Shown one piece after another: positions 50,799 to 60,605 of a DNA stretch of 64,000 nt (position 1 is the stretch's first letter; every line of letters starts with the position of its first letter). A model generated the notes under the pieces. It ran no database searches and was not told the DNA's origin. It saw nothing but the letters and a program-made list of their open reading frames with translations. A program made the translations under genes and the position numbers. The stretch spans positions 2,549,795 through 2,613,794 of the forward strand of contig NZ_RDSM01000001.1 in NCBI RefSeq assembly GCF_004115155.1. The letters are read 5' to 3'. The DNA comes from Granulicella sibirica. GTDB taxonomy: Bacteria; Acidobacteriota; Terriglobia; Terriglobales; Acidobacteriaceae.

Positions 50799-51953
50799 TT
50801 GAACGAATCTCAAGAATCAAAACGTTTGTTGCCACCGCATTTGAAACCTATCGATACGAACGGTCCTCCACAAAGGATCACGGTCTGCACTCGTCCGTTT
50901 CGCGCGAGCGGGCCACGCATAGAAGCCGAAAGGTTGGGAGACCAGTTGCTGATTCACAACTACGGTCACGGCGGTAGCGGATGGTCCTTGTCCTGGGGAT
51001 CTGCTACCCGTGTCTTAAACTTGTTGCGAGATGCGCACCCTAGGACTCTTGATGTTGCCGTGATAGGAGCTGGCGCTATCGGCATCACAACAGCTCTGAC
51101 CTTGCAGCGCGCAGGATTTATAGTGAGCATCTACGCCCAAGATCCACCGCTACAAACACGGTCAGCGCGTGCAACCGGTTCTTGGACTCCAGACAGCAGA
51201 ATCGCACTCGGCGAGGCAGTAAGTGTACGCTTTGAAGATGCATGGCGGCGGCTAGCCAGCGAAACCTTCGCAGCATTTCAGGCGTACACCTCGATGACCT
51301 CACGGCCAGTCGAGTGGGTTGACCGATTCGTCCTGTCCGACACTCAGCCCGATCCACAACGCGCAGAGTTCGATCGACGAGATTCCCATGGATTTTTCAA
51401 ATGCTCTTTACACCTCGCCAATTCTTCACCGTTGATGAGCTTTATTCCGCGCGATCAGTCACCATTCCCTACTCCGTATGCATGGCGCTCGCGATCCCTC
51501 ACGTTCAATTTAGGCGTACTTATACCCTTGCTGCTTGAGGAGTTTCAGCGTGCCGGTGGCCGTCTGGAAGCATGTACCTTTCGCACCCCGGCTGATCTTT
51601 CTAAGATCCGGGAACGCCTGATAGCGAACTGCACTGGATGGGGGGCCAGACATCTTTTTGGCGACAAGAGTCTGACTCCAATTCGTGGTCAGATCGCGTG
51701 GTTACCGGCACAAACCAATTTGAGATACGGATTGTTGTATGGTGACCTCAGAATTGTCTGTCGGCAGGACGGCATCGTTGTGCAACATAGTCGGGAAGGT
51801 GACGATACAGGGTGGAACGATGCAAGCGAAACGCCAGATGCGGAGGAAGCGACCGCAGGCTTAAAAGCGCTTGCAACTCTGCAAGCGAGCATGAAAGAAC
51901 GCACGAGAAAAGTCCCTATGCTGAGACGAGCCTTAAATGCTGATATTTTCTAA
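50799..51953 (+). CDS. FAD-dependent oxidoreductase of the DAO family
   Basis: 384 residues, TTG start with AAAGGA ten bases before. The first 80 residues carry TVCTRPFRASGPRIEAERLGDQLLIHNYGHGGSGWSLSWGSA, the segment found near the C-terminus of D-amino-acid oxidases, here before the Rossmann motif VAVIGAGAIGITTALTLQRAGF. This inverted order occurs in a known subgroup. Stop at 51953 overlaps the minus-strand DUF418 remnant. D-amino-acid or related amine oxidation is likely; substrate open. Confidence 0.8.
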   Translation: MNESQESKRLLPPHLKPIDTNGPPQRITVCTRPFRASGPRIEAERLGDQLLIHNYGHGGSGWSLSWGSATRVLNLLRDAHPRTLDVAVIGAGAIGITTALTLQRAGFIVSIYAQDPPLQTRSARATGSWTPDSRIALGEAVSVRFEDAWRRLASETFAAFQAYTSMTSRPVEWVDRFVLSDTQPDPQRAEFDRRDSHGFFKCSLHLANSSPLMSFIPRDQSPFPTPYAWRSRSLTFNLGVLIPLLLEEFQRAGGRLEACTFRTPADLSKIRERLIANCTGWGARHLFGDKSLTPIRGQIAWLPAQTNLRYGLLYGDLRIVCRQDGIVVQHSREGDDTGWNDASETPDAEEATAGLKALATLQASMKERTRKVPMLRRALNADIF

Positions 51954-52521
51954 GCGCAAGGTGTTCCTGAAGTTTTTTACATCGCCAGGAAGACACTCGG
52001 TGATGCAGCCCGATATCTCGGATCGCTGTCCCACTAGCAATAGGGTTGACGCACATGCACAACGCCAACAGGCATGCGCCACAGACGGCCAACGTCCGCG
52101 GCTGGAGATTTCGGCAAGGATAAAGGAAGAGAAGCGCTATGAGTCCGTAAAAATATAGGATGTCGCCATGGTAAAGAAAATAGCCGTGCATGACGCCGAA
52201 CAGGACCAGCCACATGTTGCGTCGAAGATAAATATCGGCTGCCCTCCCTTGTCCTTGGCGTTGCTCTATGCGCCCGGTAAGCAGGATGACACCTGCGCCG
52301 AATAGCAAGGAGAACAGCGCGCGCATTTTGCCTTCCATGATCAGCCAGCGCGCGAACCACATAGCCGTGTTCGCGGCGGCGTGCGGACCAGTGAAGACAG
52401 GCTTGGACGCACTAAGCGGCACGAGATAGTCCCAGCCCGGCAGACCAAAGTCGGAGACATTGGCGATGAGGATGCCCAGCAGAGCGATGCCGCGCAGTAC
52501 GTCCATACTTGCGAACCGCTG
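51916..52521 (-). pseudogene. DUF418 membrane protein, N-terminal half only
   Basis: QQRFASMDVLRGIALLGILIANVSDFGLPG is the DUF418 opening (D-x-x-R-G-x-A-L-L-G), followed by IMEGKMRALFSLLFGAGVILL and YLRRNMWLVLFGVMHGYFLYHGDILYFYG. A TAA stops the frame upstream of the family start and the sequence changes after GTAIRDIGLHH, so the C-terminal half is missing. Its last bases overlap the end of the DAO gene on the other strand. Confidence 0.75.
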
Positions 52522-52613
52522 TTGACGTTAAGTGGGGGCAAGCGCCGGTCCGGTCGCCGGCGATTCTTCTTGGACTAAGGTAGTGCTGTCACATTGCATC
52601 CAAAGGGATTTCA

Positions 52614-53636
52614 TCATCTGAGACGGGCCGGATGACTCCTGTCTTCTGAGCTTAGCGGAGCTGAGACGACCTTACTTGACGAAAAATGACATGACAGACG
52701 ACGCCGGAAGATGCTGGGCGGCACTCCGAGGCGTTGACGAAAAGCCCGCGTAAAGTGTGCGTCGCTCTTAAAGCCGCACTCCATAGCGATATGCATCAGG
52801 CTTAAGTTGGGTTTCAGCATAAGTCGTCTTGCTTTCTCAATGCGCAGGTCCAAAACGTACTGATGCGGAGAACGTCCAGTGCTGACGCGGAAAGTGCGAA
52901 AAAAGTGCCGCTTGCTACATCCCCTCTCGGCTGCGAGGGTTTCAACGTCGAAAGTCGCGTCCGGCGTGGCTTCAAGCCGGTCGGTGATGCGGCGCCACGT
53001 GCACATATCCAGGTTATTGGTAAGCCACGCTGTTTGGCGCGTGCGAGTCAGGATTAGGAGACGGTCTGCGAGCGATTGAATGAGCTTCTCCGCGTACCGC
53101 CGCCCATTTTGGCCCCTGGTGCGTGCTTCTTCGCCTAGGCATTTCAGGATGCTTTGCAGGGGTGCCTCTAGAAAGCAACGCTTATCCTGCGAGATCATCC
53201 CGTCCGCCACGCTATGTATGTTGCTGTCATGGCGGAATCTCTCCTCAACTTCACAGAGGAAACCTTCCTTAAAGCTCAGGAAAATTCCAGACCAAGGTTC
53301 GAATGTCCGTACCTCGGCGAGTGCTCCCCTGGTGTAGAGGGAGAGAGTTCCCGGATGCACCAGCTTCGGGACGAAGTAGCCGTTAGCGTCGGGATGATCG
53401 CAGCGCATTGTTTCATTGTTGTTCCAGAAGCAAAGAACCAAGCGGCTTAGCTCTGCAGCAGGGCGTGACTTCGGGGAGATCTCATGTTCCTCAAGCATGA
53501 TGCCCGGCCAGCCCGGGCCCGCGCTCGAGAAGAGGCATCGAGACTCGCCGCGCACGAAGTTCCGAATGACCCGACTCTGCTCAGACTCCCAAGCGCTAAC
53601 AAGATCGTTGTGATCAACTGTGCTCATTCCATCCAT
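52614..53636 (-). CDS. AraC-family transcriptional regulator
   Basis: 340 residues (ATG 53636 or 53627). The N-terminal 220 residues lack a clear cupin signature. C-terminal HTH_18: FDVETLAAERGCSKRHFFRTFRVSTGRSPHQYVLDLRIEKARRL and LMHIAMECGFKSDAHFTRAFRQRLGVPPSIFRRR, both helix-turn-helix units complete. It lies between the DUF418 remnant and the intact SGNH hydrolase; either it or the DAO gene could be a target. Confidence 0.9.
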   Translation of the reverse strand: MDGMSTVDHNDLVSAWESEQSRVIRNFVRGESRCLFSSAGPGWPGIMLEEHEISPKSRPAAELSRLVLCFWNNNETMRCDHPDANGYFVPKLVHPGTLSLYTRGALAEVRTFEPWSGIFLSFKEGFLCEVEERFRHDSNIHSVADGMISQDKRCFLEAPLQSILKCLGEEARTRGQNGRRYAEKLIQSLADRLLILTRTRQTAWLTNNLDMCTWRRITDRLEATPDATFDVETLAAERGCSKRHFFRTFRVSTGRSPHQYVLDLRIEKARRLMLKPNLSLMHIAMECGFKSDAHFTRAFRQRLGVPPSIFRRRLSCHFSSSKVVSAPLSSEDRSHPARLR

Positions 53637-53947
53637 TGCCGAGTGCCAGAACCTGCCTTTTGGTGAGCAAGTTCTTCTGGCAATCGAGCCGGTGCGAATC
53701 GTTCCGTCTATTGGTTCCAGGCTGCTCAGCGTTCATGACCAAGTGTTTCTAAGGCGGGCGTCGGGGTTGGGCAGTATGTGATTTTGGCGCTTAACTTTTC
53801 ATGACCTGCGATCCACGTTCCACGGCCCACAGCTCGTCTTCATTCAGTGGGTTTTTCCGTTCATGTCTGATGGTTGGATGTTGCATCAATACTTCGCGCC
53901 CTATTGAATTCCTAGGCAGGGAGAAGTCACATCCTACAGCCTGGACA
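53637..53947. other. Intergenic region, no gene seen
   Basis: Between the AraC gene and the end of the SGNH hydrolase, both on the minus strand. No hairpin or frame of interest noticed. Confidence 0.35.
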
Positions 53948-55204
53948 TCAGGGCCGATTATCGACGCGCATAAATGCGTTGTATACCTCGCGTCCCATTA
54001 ACTCGTAGCCAGAATCGTTTGGGTGCAGACCATCTCCGCTGTCATAGCGCGATTTCAACATTGGTCTTGAGTCATTCTGTCGAGCGTCCAGTAGCTGGTC
54101 AAAGTCTACGATGCTATCGTAGATGTGCTCGTTCAGAGCGCTAGTCCGAATCCATTGATTAACCTCTTGCCTTACGGCTTCGCCCGCTTCCGAAAAATAA
54201 GCTGCTCTCCCGAATGGCGTAAGGGTTGCGCCAATCACCTTGATGCCTTGAAGATGAGCGCGCTGGGACAGGTCTCTGTACGCCGCTTCTATTTGCCGTG
54301 CAGTCGGTCTGGTTGCTGACGGCTGCGCGGCTGGACCATAGCCGAGTCCTATGTCATTAATACCCACTGCCAGGACCAGGAACTTGACGTTCGACTGGTG
54401 CAGCACGTCGCGATCGAAGCGCGACAACGCCGCCGGCCCACCACCATTCTGAAAGATACGATTTCCCCCAATCCCCTCATTCAAGACCCCGATTCGTTTC
54501 ATGTCAGTTCTGGATTGCAGCGTTCTTGCGAGGACATCCGGCCACGCCTCGTTCCTGTTCGGCGTGCTATGGACACCCTGAGTAATGCTATCGCCGAGGC
54601 AGACGATCGCTCCGGCATCGGAATACGACTCAGCCTCCGATTGCACATCGACAGCGACAAGAAACGGATACGCGTCAGAAGAACTCTGTTCTCGCATCCG
54701 TAAGGAAAGCAACTGATTTCCGGGCGCGGTATAGTTGGTCGTGTTTGCCTTTGGGTGTACAGTCATCACGTGAATCGTTTCGGGTGGTACGAGAATGCTG
54801 ACCGCGAGATCAGATAACGGGGCTAATGCAAGCGAAACAGAATCACTGGTGAGGCTTTTTCCGGCAGCTATATTTGCCTGCGGCATACCATTAAAGGTCA
54901 GCAGCTCAGGTGTAGACTTCAGTGTGCCGGCCTGTGCGGCCACGGCTATGCTGACACCATCAATTCTGAGAGTGTCTGTACCGAATACGTTACTAAGCCG
55001 AATTCGTACAGCACGGCCTCCGGTCGACACATGCACGATCTCCCGGATCGTTTCCGGAGCTGTCCCAATTCCATCGGTGGTGAATTCAATACGCGGTGCA
55101 GCTGACCAAGTTCCCGTCCAGCCGCTCGAGCCACCGGATTGACCATGGCAAACAGATGCGGCGGAAACCAGCAGCCAAGCAAATGAAGGTAGGAGGTGTC
55201 TCAT
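53948..55204 (-). CDS. Secreted SGNH/GDSL hydrolase
   Basis: 418 residues with a signal peptide (MRHLLPSFAWLLVSAASVCHG). An N-terminal beta-domain (ETIREIVHVSTGGRAVRIRLSNVFG, VSIAVAAQ) precedes the SGNH domain: block I GDSITQG (nucleophile Ser), block II GIGGNRI, block III GIND, block V DGLHPND with D-x-x-H. All catalytic blocks are intact. Closest in layout to acidobacterial and actinobacterial carbohydrate esterases acting on acylated polysaccharides. A broken paralogue is at 49423. Confidence 0.9.
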   Translation of the reverse strand: MRHLLPSFAWLLVSAASVCHGQSGGSSGWTGTWSAAPRIEFTTDGIGTAPETIREIVHVSTGGRAVRIRLSNVFGTDTLRIDGVSIAVAAQAGTLKSTPELLTFNGMPQANIAAGKSLTSDSVSLALAPLSDLAVSILVPPETIHVMTVHPKANTTNYTAPGNQLLSLRMREQSSSDAYPFLVAVDVQSEAESYSDAGAIVCLGDSITQGVHSTPNRNEAWPDVLARTLQSRTDMKRIGVLNEGIGGNRIFQNGGGPAALSRFDRDVLHQSNVKFLVLAVGINDIGLGYGPAAQPSATRPTARQIEAAYRDLSQRAHLQGIKVIGATLTPFGRAAYFSEAGEAVRQEVNQWIRTSALNEHIYDSIVDFDQLLDARQNDSRPMLKSRYDSGDGLHPNDSGYELMGREVYNAFMRVDNRP

Positions 55205-55604
55205 AGGTAGTCCATCTCTCTCAATGGCAAGTAGTAGGGTAGGGACGAATCACCGGTTTTAACGCTCCGCACAGAGCGTTAGGCGGAATTATCTTGCAGG
55301 GACACCCGCCCGCTTCTCGGAACGGAGGCCGTTCGCTCATAGACCTCGCAGCTTGGAGCGTCAACAGCATGTCTCAGCTAGTGCGGATTTCCAGCGGGCA
55401 CGCCTGTTTTGTACCGGGTCTCGATTACCTGCCTGATCCAAAAACGTTTGACCGCATGCGAGCCCTGCATAATTGTCTATCTTGGTGTTATGTTCGTAAG
55501 ACGCCCCCTCGGCCTTGTAACATCAACGCGAGGAATCGATGCTCTTGGTTCCCATTATCGAGCGAGCAAACGGGATTCGAAACGTAATCAAATTTCCATG
55601 AACC
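55205..55604. other. Intergenic region, no gene seen
   Basis: About 400 bases between the SGNH gene and the DUF4440 gene on the minus strand; a plus frame at 55294 has no protein character. Confidence 0.35.
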
Positions 55605-56090
55605 TCATTTAGGGACTCCTACGCTTCCGGGAATCCGAGTGCTTTGCATAAATTCAAGTTGCCATTTGCCTGACTTCCTTTCCAGGAAACCAGACTCTAG
55701 CCAGCTTTGATCTGACTTGATCTGTCCCGTAGTAATTGTGCCCTTGTTCAGGTACGCGATCCACGCAACATCCCCGACAACATGTACGTCTGGCTCCGTG
55801 ATATTCCACTCAATCTGTTTTCCTGAGGCGTGTAAACGCTTCATGAAGGCCATAACCGAGTCTTTGTCAAACCGTGACCCGTTGTCAAAGATATAAAAGT
55901 CTTGTGTGACTACAGAGTTGAGTTCCGTCTGGTCTTCGTTCCTCAAGGCGACGAGTAACGTTCTGACGACATCCGTGATGGACCGCTCATCGACCGCTGT
56001 CGCTTTTTGTGCCTTCAGGCGAAGAGTACTTGTGAGGACGAACATAACCAGAAGAGCCGAGATCGATGCGGTAGTATGGCGACGTGTCAA
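55605..56090 (-). CDS. Secreted DUF4440/SnoaL-like protein
   Basis: 161 residues; TTG 56090 with GGAGG four bases before. Signal peptide (MTRRHTTASISALLVMFVLTSTLRLKAQ), then a cystatin/NTF2-like fold: ITDVVRTLLVALRNEDQTELNSVVTQDFYIFDNG, DSVMAFMKRLH, IEWNITEPDVHVVGDVAWIAYLN, SGKWQLEFMQSTRIP. This is the DUF4440 layout. No catalytic residue assignable; exported binding protein or enzyme. Confidence 0.8.
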   Translation of the reverse strand: MTRRHTTASISALLVMFVLTSTLRLKAQKATAVDERSITDVVRTLLVALRNEDQTELNSVVTQDFYIFDNGSRFDKDSVMAFMKRLHASGKQIEWNITEPDVHVVGDVAWIAYLNKGTITTGQIKSDQSWLESGFLERKSGKWQLEFMQSTRIPGSVGVPK

Positions 56091-56263
56091 GAATCCTCCA
56101 TTTCATGGTTCATTTGAAAAGAGGAGCAAGGTTCTGTCCCCTTTGCGCGAATTGTTAAAAGCTGCCCGTGGCCCAACGCGAGTGCGGATCGGAGCCCGTT
56201 GAGGAACAACGCAGACACCTGAGTTTCCGGATGGCGTCATGTGTATCAACCGGTCGTTTTGTG

Positions 56264-57418
56264 TCACAGTACCTTGGATGGAAGAACGTTAGTGGCATAC
56301 CAGGAATTTATGGTTAGTCCGGGACCGCGCTGTGCCGTTCCGCACGTCAACAGCGATCCGTTGTCGTAGTACATCGAAACAACAGGGTTGGGGTAGTTAT
56401 AGCGAGTTCCTCCGAATGCCGTCGGACCGCCCCAATCCCAGAAACTCATCTCCAAACCAATTCCTTTACTCTGAATGTAGTTAAGAAAGAAGAGAAGGAA
56501 GGCTGGGTTGGTTGGACCGCAATAATAGCCCTGACCCCATTCCGTGATGATCACAGGATTGCTTGCGGCAAAGTTCCCAAAACTGTTGTCCAGGAATGCT
56601 TGTTCGTTCCGCTCTTCTTCGCTGGATTCTTGGAAAGTATACGGATGGGCCGCATAGGCAGTCTGATTCAGACTATCGGTCAGAGTTGGGGCTCCCGTCA
56701 GAATTCCGGCATGCGCGAGGCCGTCAGCGATAACGACGTTCTTCGCACCTTCAGCACGTACGCTGGCGATCGTCGAGTTCATCGCCGTGACCCAATCTTG
56801 CCAATCAGATGGTTGCACAGCCTGGTCCGGGCCAGTGCCCGGCTCGTTGAACAACTCGAGCAGAATACCTTTATCGTTCTTGAATGCAGGCACGAGTTGT
56901 GCCCATACGCGCTGCGTTGCTGAGTTCGGCAAGTCTGTTGGATTCGGATCTTGCGTAATCGACTCATCCTGAACACCCACAATGACTGTGAGACCCGCTT
57001 TCCTGGCTTCTTGAACCGCGCCAATGAATCCATTCACAAAAGATTCCGAATAGAGCTTGGTGTTTTGAGGATCGCCGACTGTTTGGCCAAGCATAACGCG
57101 GACCGAGTCGGCGCCGGCGTTTGCCATGTCTGTATATTCCTGCGGCGAGTAGTAAGCTTGCGCTTGTGTCTCGAAGTTGGGCACATTCTGTTCGTTTGGG
57201 GACGCTTGAAATGCAACTTGGAAAAATCCATGTGGTACCCACGGCTTTCCATCGCGCAAGAGTTGCTTGTTCACAATTGAAACCTGTCCCGGTAGATTAG
57301 AGCCGTTCGCAGGAGGATTGGGTGCTGTGGAGTTGGCCCCGCACCCGGTTGTCATGAGAGTCAGCGCCTGCACAAGGAGCCCCGTGACCACGAGTTGATT
57401 CTGGCGAGAAAAGTGCAT
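56264..57418 (-). CDS. Glycoside hydrolase family 5 lipoprotein
   Basis: 384 residues. Signal peptide with lipobox (LMTTGC, Cys about residue 26) marks an outer-membrane or periplasmic lipoprotein. The TIM barrel shows the GH5 catalytic pair: acid/base Glu in LLELFNEPG and nucleophile Glu in VIITEWGQG; HPYTF and FWDWGG line the active site. Activity on cellulose, mannan or another beta-glycan is likely, subfamily open. GAGG ten bases before the ATG. It is next to other secreted polysaccharide-type proteins (SGNH esterase). Confidence 0.9.
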   Translation of the reverse strand: MHFSRQNQLVVTGLLVQALTLMTTGCGANSTAPNPPANGSNLPGQVSIVNKQLLRDGKPWVPHGFFQVAFQASPNEQNVPNFETQAQAYYSPQEYTDMANAGADSVRVMLGQTVGDPQNTKLYSESFVNGFIGAVQEARKAGLTVIVGVQDESITQDPNPTDLPNSATQRVWAQLVPAFKNDKGILLELFNEPGTGPDQAVQPSDWQDWVTAMNSTIASVRAEGAKNVVIADGLAHAGILTGAPTLTDSLNQTAYAAHPYTFQESSEEERNEQAFLDNSFGNFAASNPVIITEWGQGYYCGPTNPAFLLFFLNYIQSKGIGLEMSFWDWGGPTAFGGTRYNYPNPVVSMYYDNGSLLTCGTAQRGPGLTINSWYATNVLPSKVL

Positions 57419-57558
57419 GTTTCTTTTACCTCGGAGATTGATAGTCCGCTGGCGGCAAACTGTTGCGGGCCGCTGTCAACCGAACATCTTTTAGATTTTC
57501 GATGCGATCCCGAAGAGCTCAAAAAGGTATCTTTCGGACAAGAAGCCGGCAATTGAAG

Positions 57559-58166
57559 TCAAACCGCCTCGAATTGAGCCACATGCTTACGGAATGGTTG
57601 CTGACGATTGTAAGCGAGGGATCGCCAGACCCTTTCCAGAGGTCCCATCTTGAAGAAGTTAAGCCACAGTGTCGCAAGCAACAACTGAGCAATCATTACG
57701 GCGAGAGCAATCGAGGCGAGTCCAAACCAACCGAAGCGCCCGAAAAGCCCGGATGCAAAACCGGGATATAAGATTCGCATCCCAAGAAAATTCTGAATAA
57801 GGTAGAGGGAGAAGCGGTGCGGCCTGCCGCCTTGAAAGGAATGAGTAGGCGCAGACCAGGAGGGGTCCTAACGATGAGGTTGATGAGTGCAACATGGCCG
57901 CGCTACACCAACCATTAGCCACTCAGGACGCGCAGGCTATCGCCCAGCGGGCTGCGAGATTAGCCTCCCTTCGCCCCCACCCGCATCGGCTTCCTTCGGC
58001 TGCCAGCCAAGCAGGCGTGCGTCACCGAATTGCTCATAGACGCTATGGCCCATATTGCTAATGTTGACGAGGAAATGAGTAGAATGGCAATGCCGCGTTG
58101 GATGTCGAGAACAGCGATGCGCTCGCTGGCATCTTTGGAGCTAGCGTTGGTGGTTTCATTGCGCAT
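57559..58166 (-). pseudogene. DUF418 membrane protein with a large internal deletion
   Basis: N-terminal part from ATG 58166: KDASERIAVLDIQRGIAILLISS (DUF418 opening). C-terminal part in other frames down to 57559: LFGRFGWFGLASIALAVMIAQLLLATLWLNFFKMGPLERVWRSLAYNRQQPF, the usual DUF418 end. Some 250 residues between are missing. ATG 58166 overlaps the methyltransferase stop by 11 bases, so it was probably once its operon partner. Confidence 0.75.
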
Positions 58167-58896
58167 CCGCCCGCTTTTGCAGAAGAAACACCATCCAAGG
58201 AGCGTTAGAGAGCTCACTGATCCAGTCACACTGGTACCTGTCGTCGACCGAGGCAAGCGGACTTCGCTTTTCCAAAAGCATTAGCGTTGTTTTCTGGAAG
58301 ATCGCCTCATAGTTTGCTTCCGTACAGAGGATGTCTTCTACGAGACGTCGACTACCTGCGTCCTTAATCAACACCCTAACCTTATCTCCATCCCTCGCTA
58401 TCTTGTTTTCCGGGAACTCGGACGTACTGAAGGAAACCCATTCACGCATGTAAAGTTCGGGAGATGATGCGACGAGGATGCTCCGACCATCCGGCTTCAA
58501 TACTCGGCTGATCTCGTTTAGTGTTTCGATCTTCTCTCCTGCAGTCGCAATTGTGTCGAACGGCCACATGGAGAGAACCAAATCGAACTGCCCATCCCTG
58601 AAAGCTTGAAGGTTCCCCGGCTCGATTAGTCGGTAGTCCGCCTCTGCGTCCTGCTCGCGGGCCTCCGCTATCATGGCCTCCGATATGTCAACGCCTATGG
58701 CAGAGAAACCATGACTGCGCAAAAATCTGGTTGATCGGCCTGCGCCACACCCGTAGTCCAGAGCGTTCCCGGACATGTCATATGTCTCGAACAAGTGAGC
58801 GACGTCTCGATAGGCGATATTATATGTATTCTCGGTGCCCAGCTTAGCGTACGAGGCAGCAAGAACGTTGTCATTGTAGGGATTGGGGAAGGACAA
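58156..58896 (-). CDS. Class I SAM-dependent methyltransferase
   Basis: 246 residues; TTG start with GGAG six bases before. SAM-binding motif I LDYGCGAGRSTRFL (near 45-58), acidic loop GVDIS, post-I region and motif IV FDLVLSMWPFDTI are clear. The C-terminal half (EWVSFSTSEFP, QCDWISELSNAPWMVFLLQK) is the substrate lid. Acceptor is unknown; small molecule likely. Followed by the DUF418 remnant. Confidence 0.85.
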   Translation of the reverse strand: MSFPNPYNDNVLAASYAKLGTENTYNIAYRDVAHLFETYDMSGNALDYGCGAGRSTRFLRSHGFSAIGVDISEAMIAEAREQDAEADYRLIEPGNLQAFRDGQFDLVLSMWPFDTIATAGEKIETLNEISRVLKPDGRSILVASSPELYMREWVSFSTSEFPENKIARDGDKVRVLIKDAGSRRLVEDILCTEANYEAIFQKTTLMLLEKRSPLASVDDRYQCDWISELSNAPWMVFLLQKRADAQ

Positions 58897-59129
58897 TTAG
58901 GTCTCCGATTGAGTGTTGACGATCGTTTATGCAGCGGCTGCTGCAATGGGTTAGGGTGGGAGTAGCTCCCCTTTGAATCTAAGGCAATTTGGAAGAACAG
59001 TCCGAGGTTCAATAACTGGCTTGTGCTCGCAAAAGACAAGGCCTCCCTCACTTGAAGTGCAGTTGTCCGATTTCCGCTCAGGGTGAAATACAATCCTGAC
59101 CGGCAGTAGATCAATACGTCTGAAAGTCC

Positions 59130-60605
59130 CTATGCTCCGCCTCGCACAAGTCGAGATCGGCGCACGCCGTACAGGCCGTAGATCGTAAGGCCGATAGCAG
59201 ACCACAAGGGTAGAACCAGCTTGGCCTCTCGCGACAAAAAGAGAAACAGGACGAAGCACCCTAGACACGAGACCGAGGCCACGAACCACACAGCTGGAGT
59301 GCGGAAGGGACGGTTGCGACTGGGTTCTGTGTATCTCAGTCGCAGAACTGCAAGCGATACAAGGAAGAACGCGAAGAGCGTTCCAGAATTTGCGATAGCC
59401 GCTAGACGGCCTACCGGTAACAAGGCGGAAGCGAACGCCACGGCTATTCCTGTGCATAGGGTCACGACGTAGGGTGTCTTCCATCGCGGATGTGTACGAG
59501 CTAGGCGGTCGGGAATAAGGCCATCGCGAGCCATCACAAAAAAGATACGTGTCTGACCGTAAATAAGCATCATCACGACCGACGGCAACGCAATGAAAGC
59601 AGCCAGGCCAAGCCAACCGGCAGCAGCAGGGTGACCGAGCTGGCGGAGAATAGAGGCGAGTCCTTCGTGAGAGCAGGCGAGCGACTGGTGCGAGCCCGAT
59701 GCAAGCTGATCGCAACGTTCAGCCAATGTCTTTGAGCCCGCAAGTAATGGTACCCCGTCGATATTCTTCATGGGTTGAGCGCCGAACGTACCCGCAGCAC
59801 CGATTGCAACAAGCAAATAGGTGAGTGTCACCACCAAGAGCGCTCCAAAGAGACCGATGGGCAGGTTTCTTTGAGGGTTTCTCGTTTCCTCCGCAGCTGT
59901 GGCCACTGCATCAAAACCGATGAATGTGAAGAAAATAGAAGCGGCAGCGTTCGTGATGCCCGCAACCCCAAGCGGGGCGAACGGATGGAAATTGGTATCC
60001 TTGATCGCAGGTAATGACATTACCACGAACGATCCTAGTGCTAAGACTTTTACCGTGACAAAGAACGCGTTCACACGTGCGCTCTCCTGAGTACCAACCA
60101 CGAGGAGTAAAGTCACAACAAGACACAATAAGACTGCGGGAAGGTTAATTATACCGCCGCCGTATGGGCCGTTTGTAAACTTAACCGGAAGGACGACATG
60201 CAACGCTGAGTGCTCAAGTAGTCCCACCAGATATCCCGACCACCCCACAGCCACTGCGCTTGCCGAAATAGCATACTCGAGAACTAATGCCCAGCCGACG
60301 ATCCATGCCCAGAATTCCCCAAAGCTGGCATATACGTATACGTATGCCGCTCCCGAGATAGGAGCCATAGCTGCTAGTTCTGCGTAGCATAGTGTAGCTA
60401 TCCCACAGACAATGGCGGCAAGAATGAAAGACACAATCATTCCCGGGCCTGCTTCCTGGGCAGCCTGAGATGTCAAAACGAAGATTCCGGTGCCAATCGT
60501 CGATCCAACTCCAAAAAGTGTGAGCTGCACTGGTCCTAAAGAACGTAAGAGCGGGTTACGCTCAGACTGTTCAAGGCTGGTATCAAGCGACTTTACTCTC
60601 CACAT
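59130..60605 (-). CDS. APC-family amino acid permease (cationic amino acid transporter-like)
   Basis: About 491 residues from ATG 60605 (GAGG nine bases before). Twelve hydrophobic segments; TM1 carries LTLFGVGSTIGTGIFVLTS (the GxG(I/V)FV unwound motif), TM6 FFTFIGFDAVATAAEETRNPQRNLPIG the second conserved break. Close to YfnA/CAT-type cationic or broad amino acid transporters. Inner membrane, proton- or substrate-coupled. Monocistronic. Confidence 0.93.
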   Translation of the reverse strand: MWRVKSLDTSLEQSERNPLLRSLGPVQLTLFGVGSTIGTGIFVLTSQAAQEAGPGMIVSFILAAIVCGIATLCYAELAAMAPISGAAYVYVYASFGEFWAWIVGWALVLEYAISASAVAVGWSGYLVGLLEHSALHVVLPVKFTNGPYGGGIINLPAVLLCLVVTLLLVVGTQESARVNAFFVTVKVLALGSFVVMSLPAIKDTNFHPFAPLGVAGITNAAASIFFTFIGFDAVATAAEETRNPQRNLPIGLFGALLVVTLTYLLVAIGAAGTFGAQPMKNIDGVPLLAGSKTLAERCDQLASGSHQSLACSHEGLASILRQLGHPAAAGWLGLAAFIALPSVVMMLIYGQTRIFFVMARDGLIPDRLARTHPRWKTPYVVTLCTGIAVAFASALLPVGRLAAIANSGTLFAFFLVSLAVLRLRYTEPSRNRPFRTPAVWFVASVSCLGCFVLFLFLSREAKLVLPLWSAIGLTIYGLYGVRRSRLVRGGA

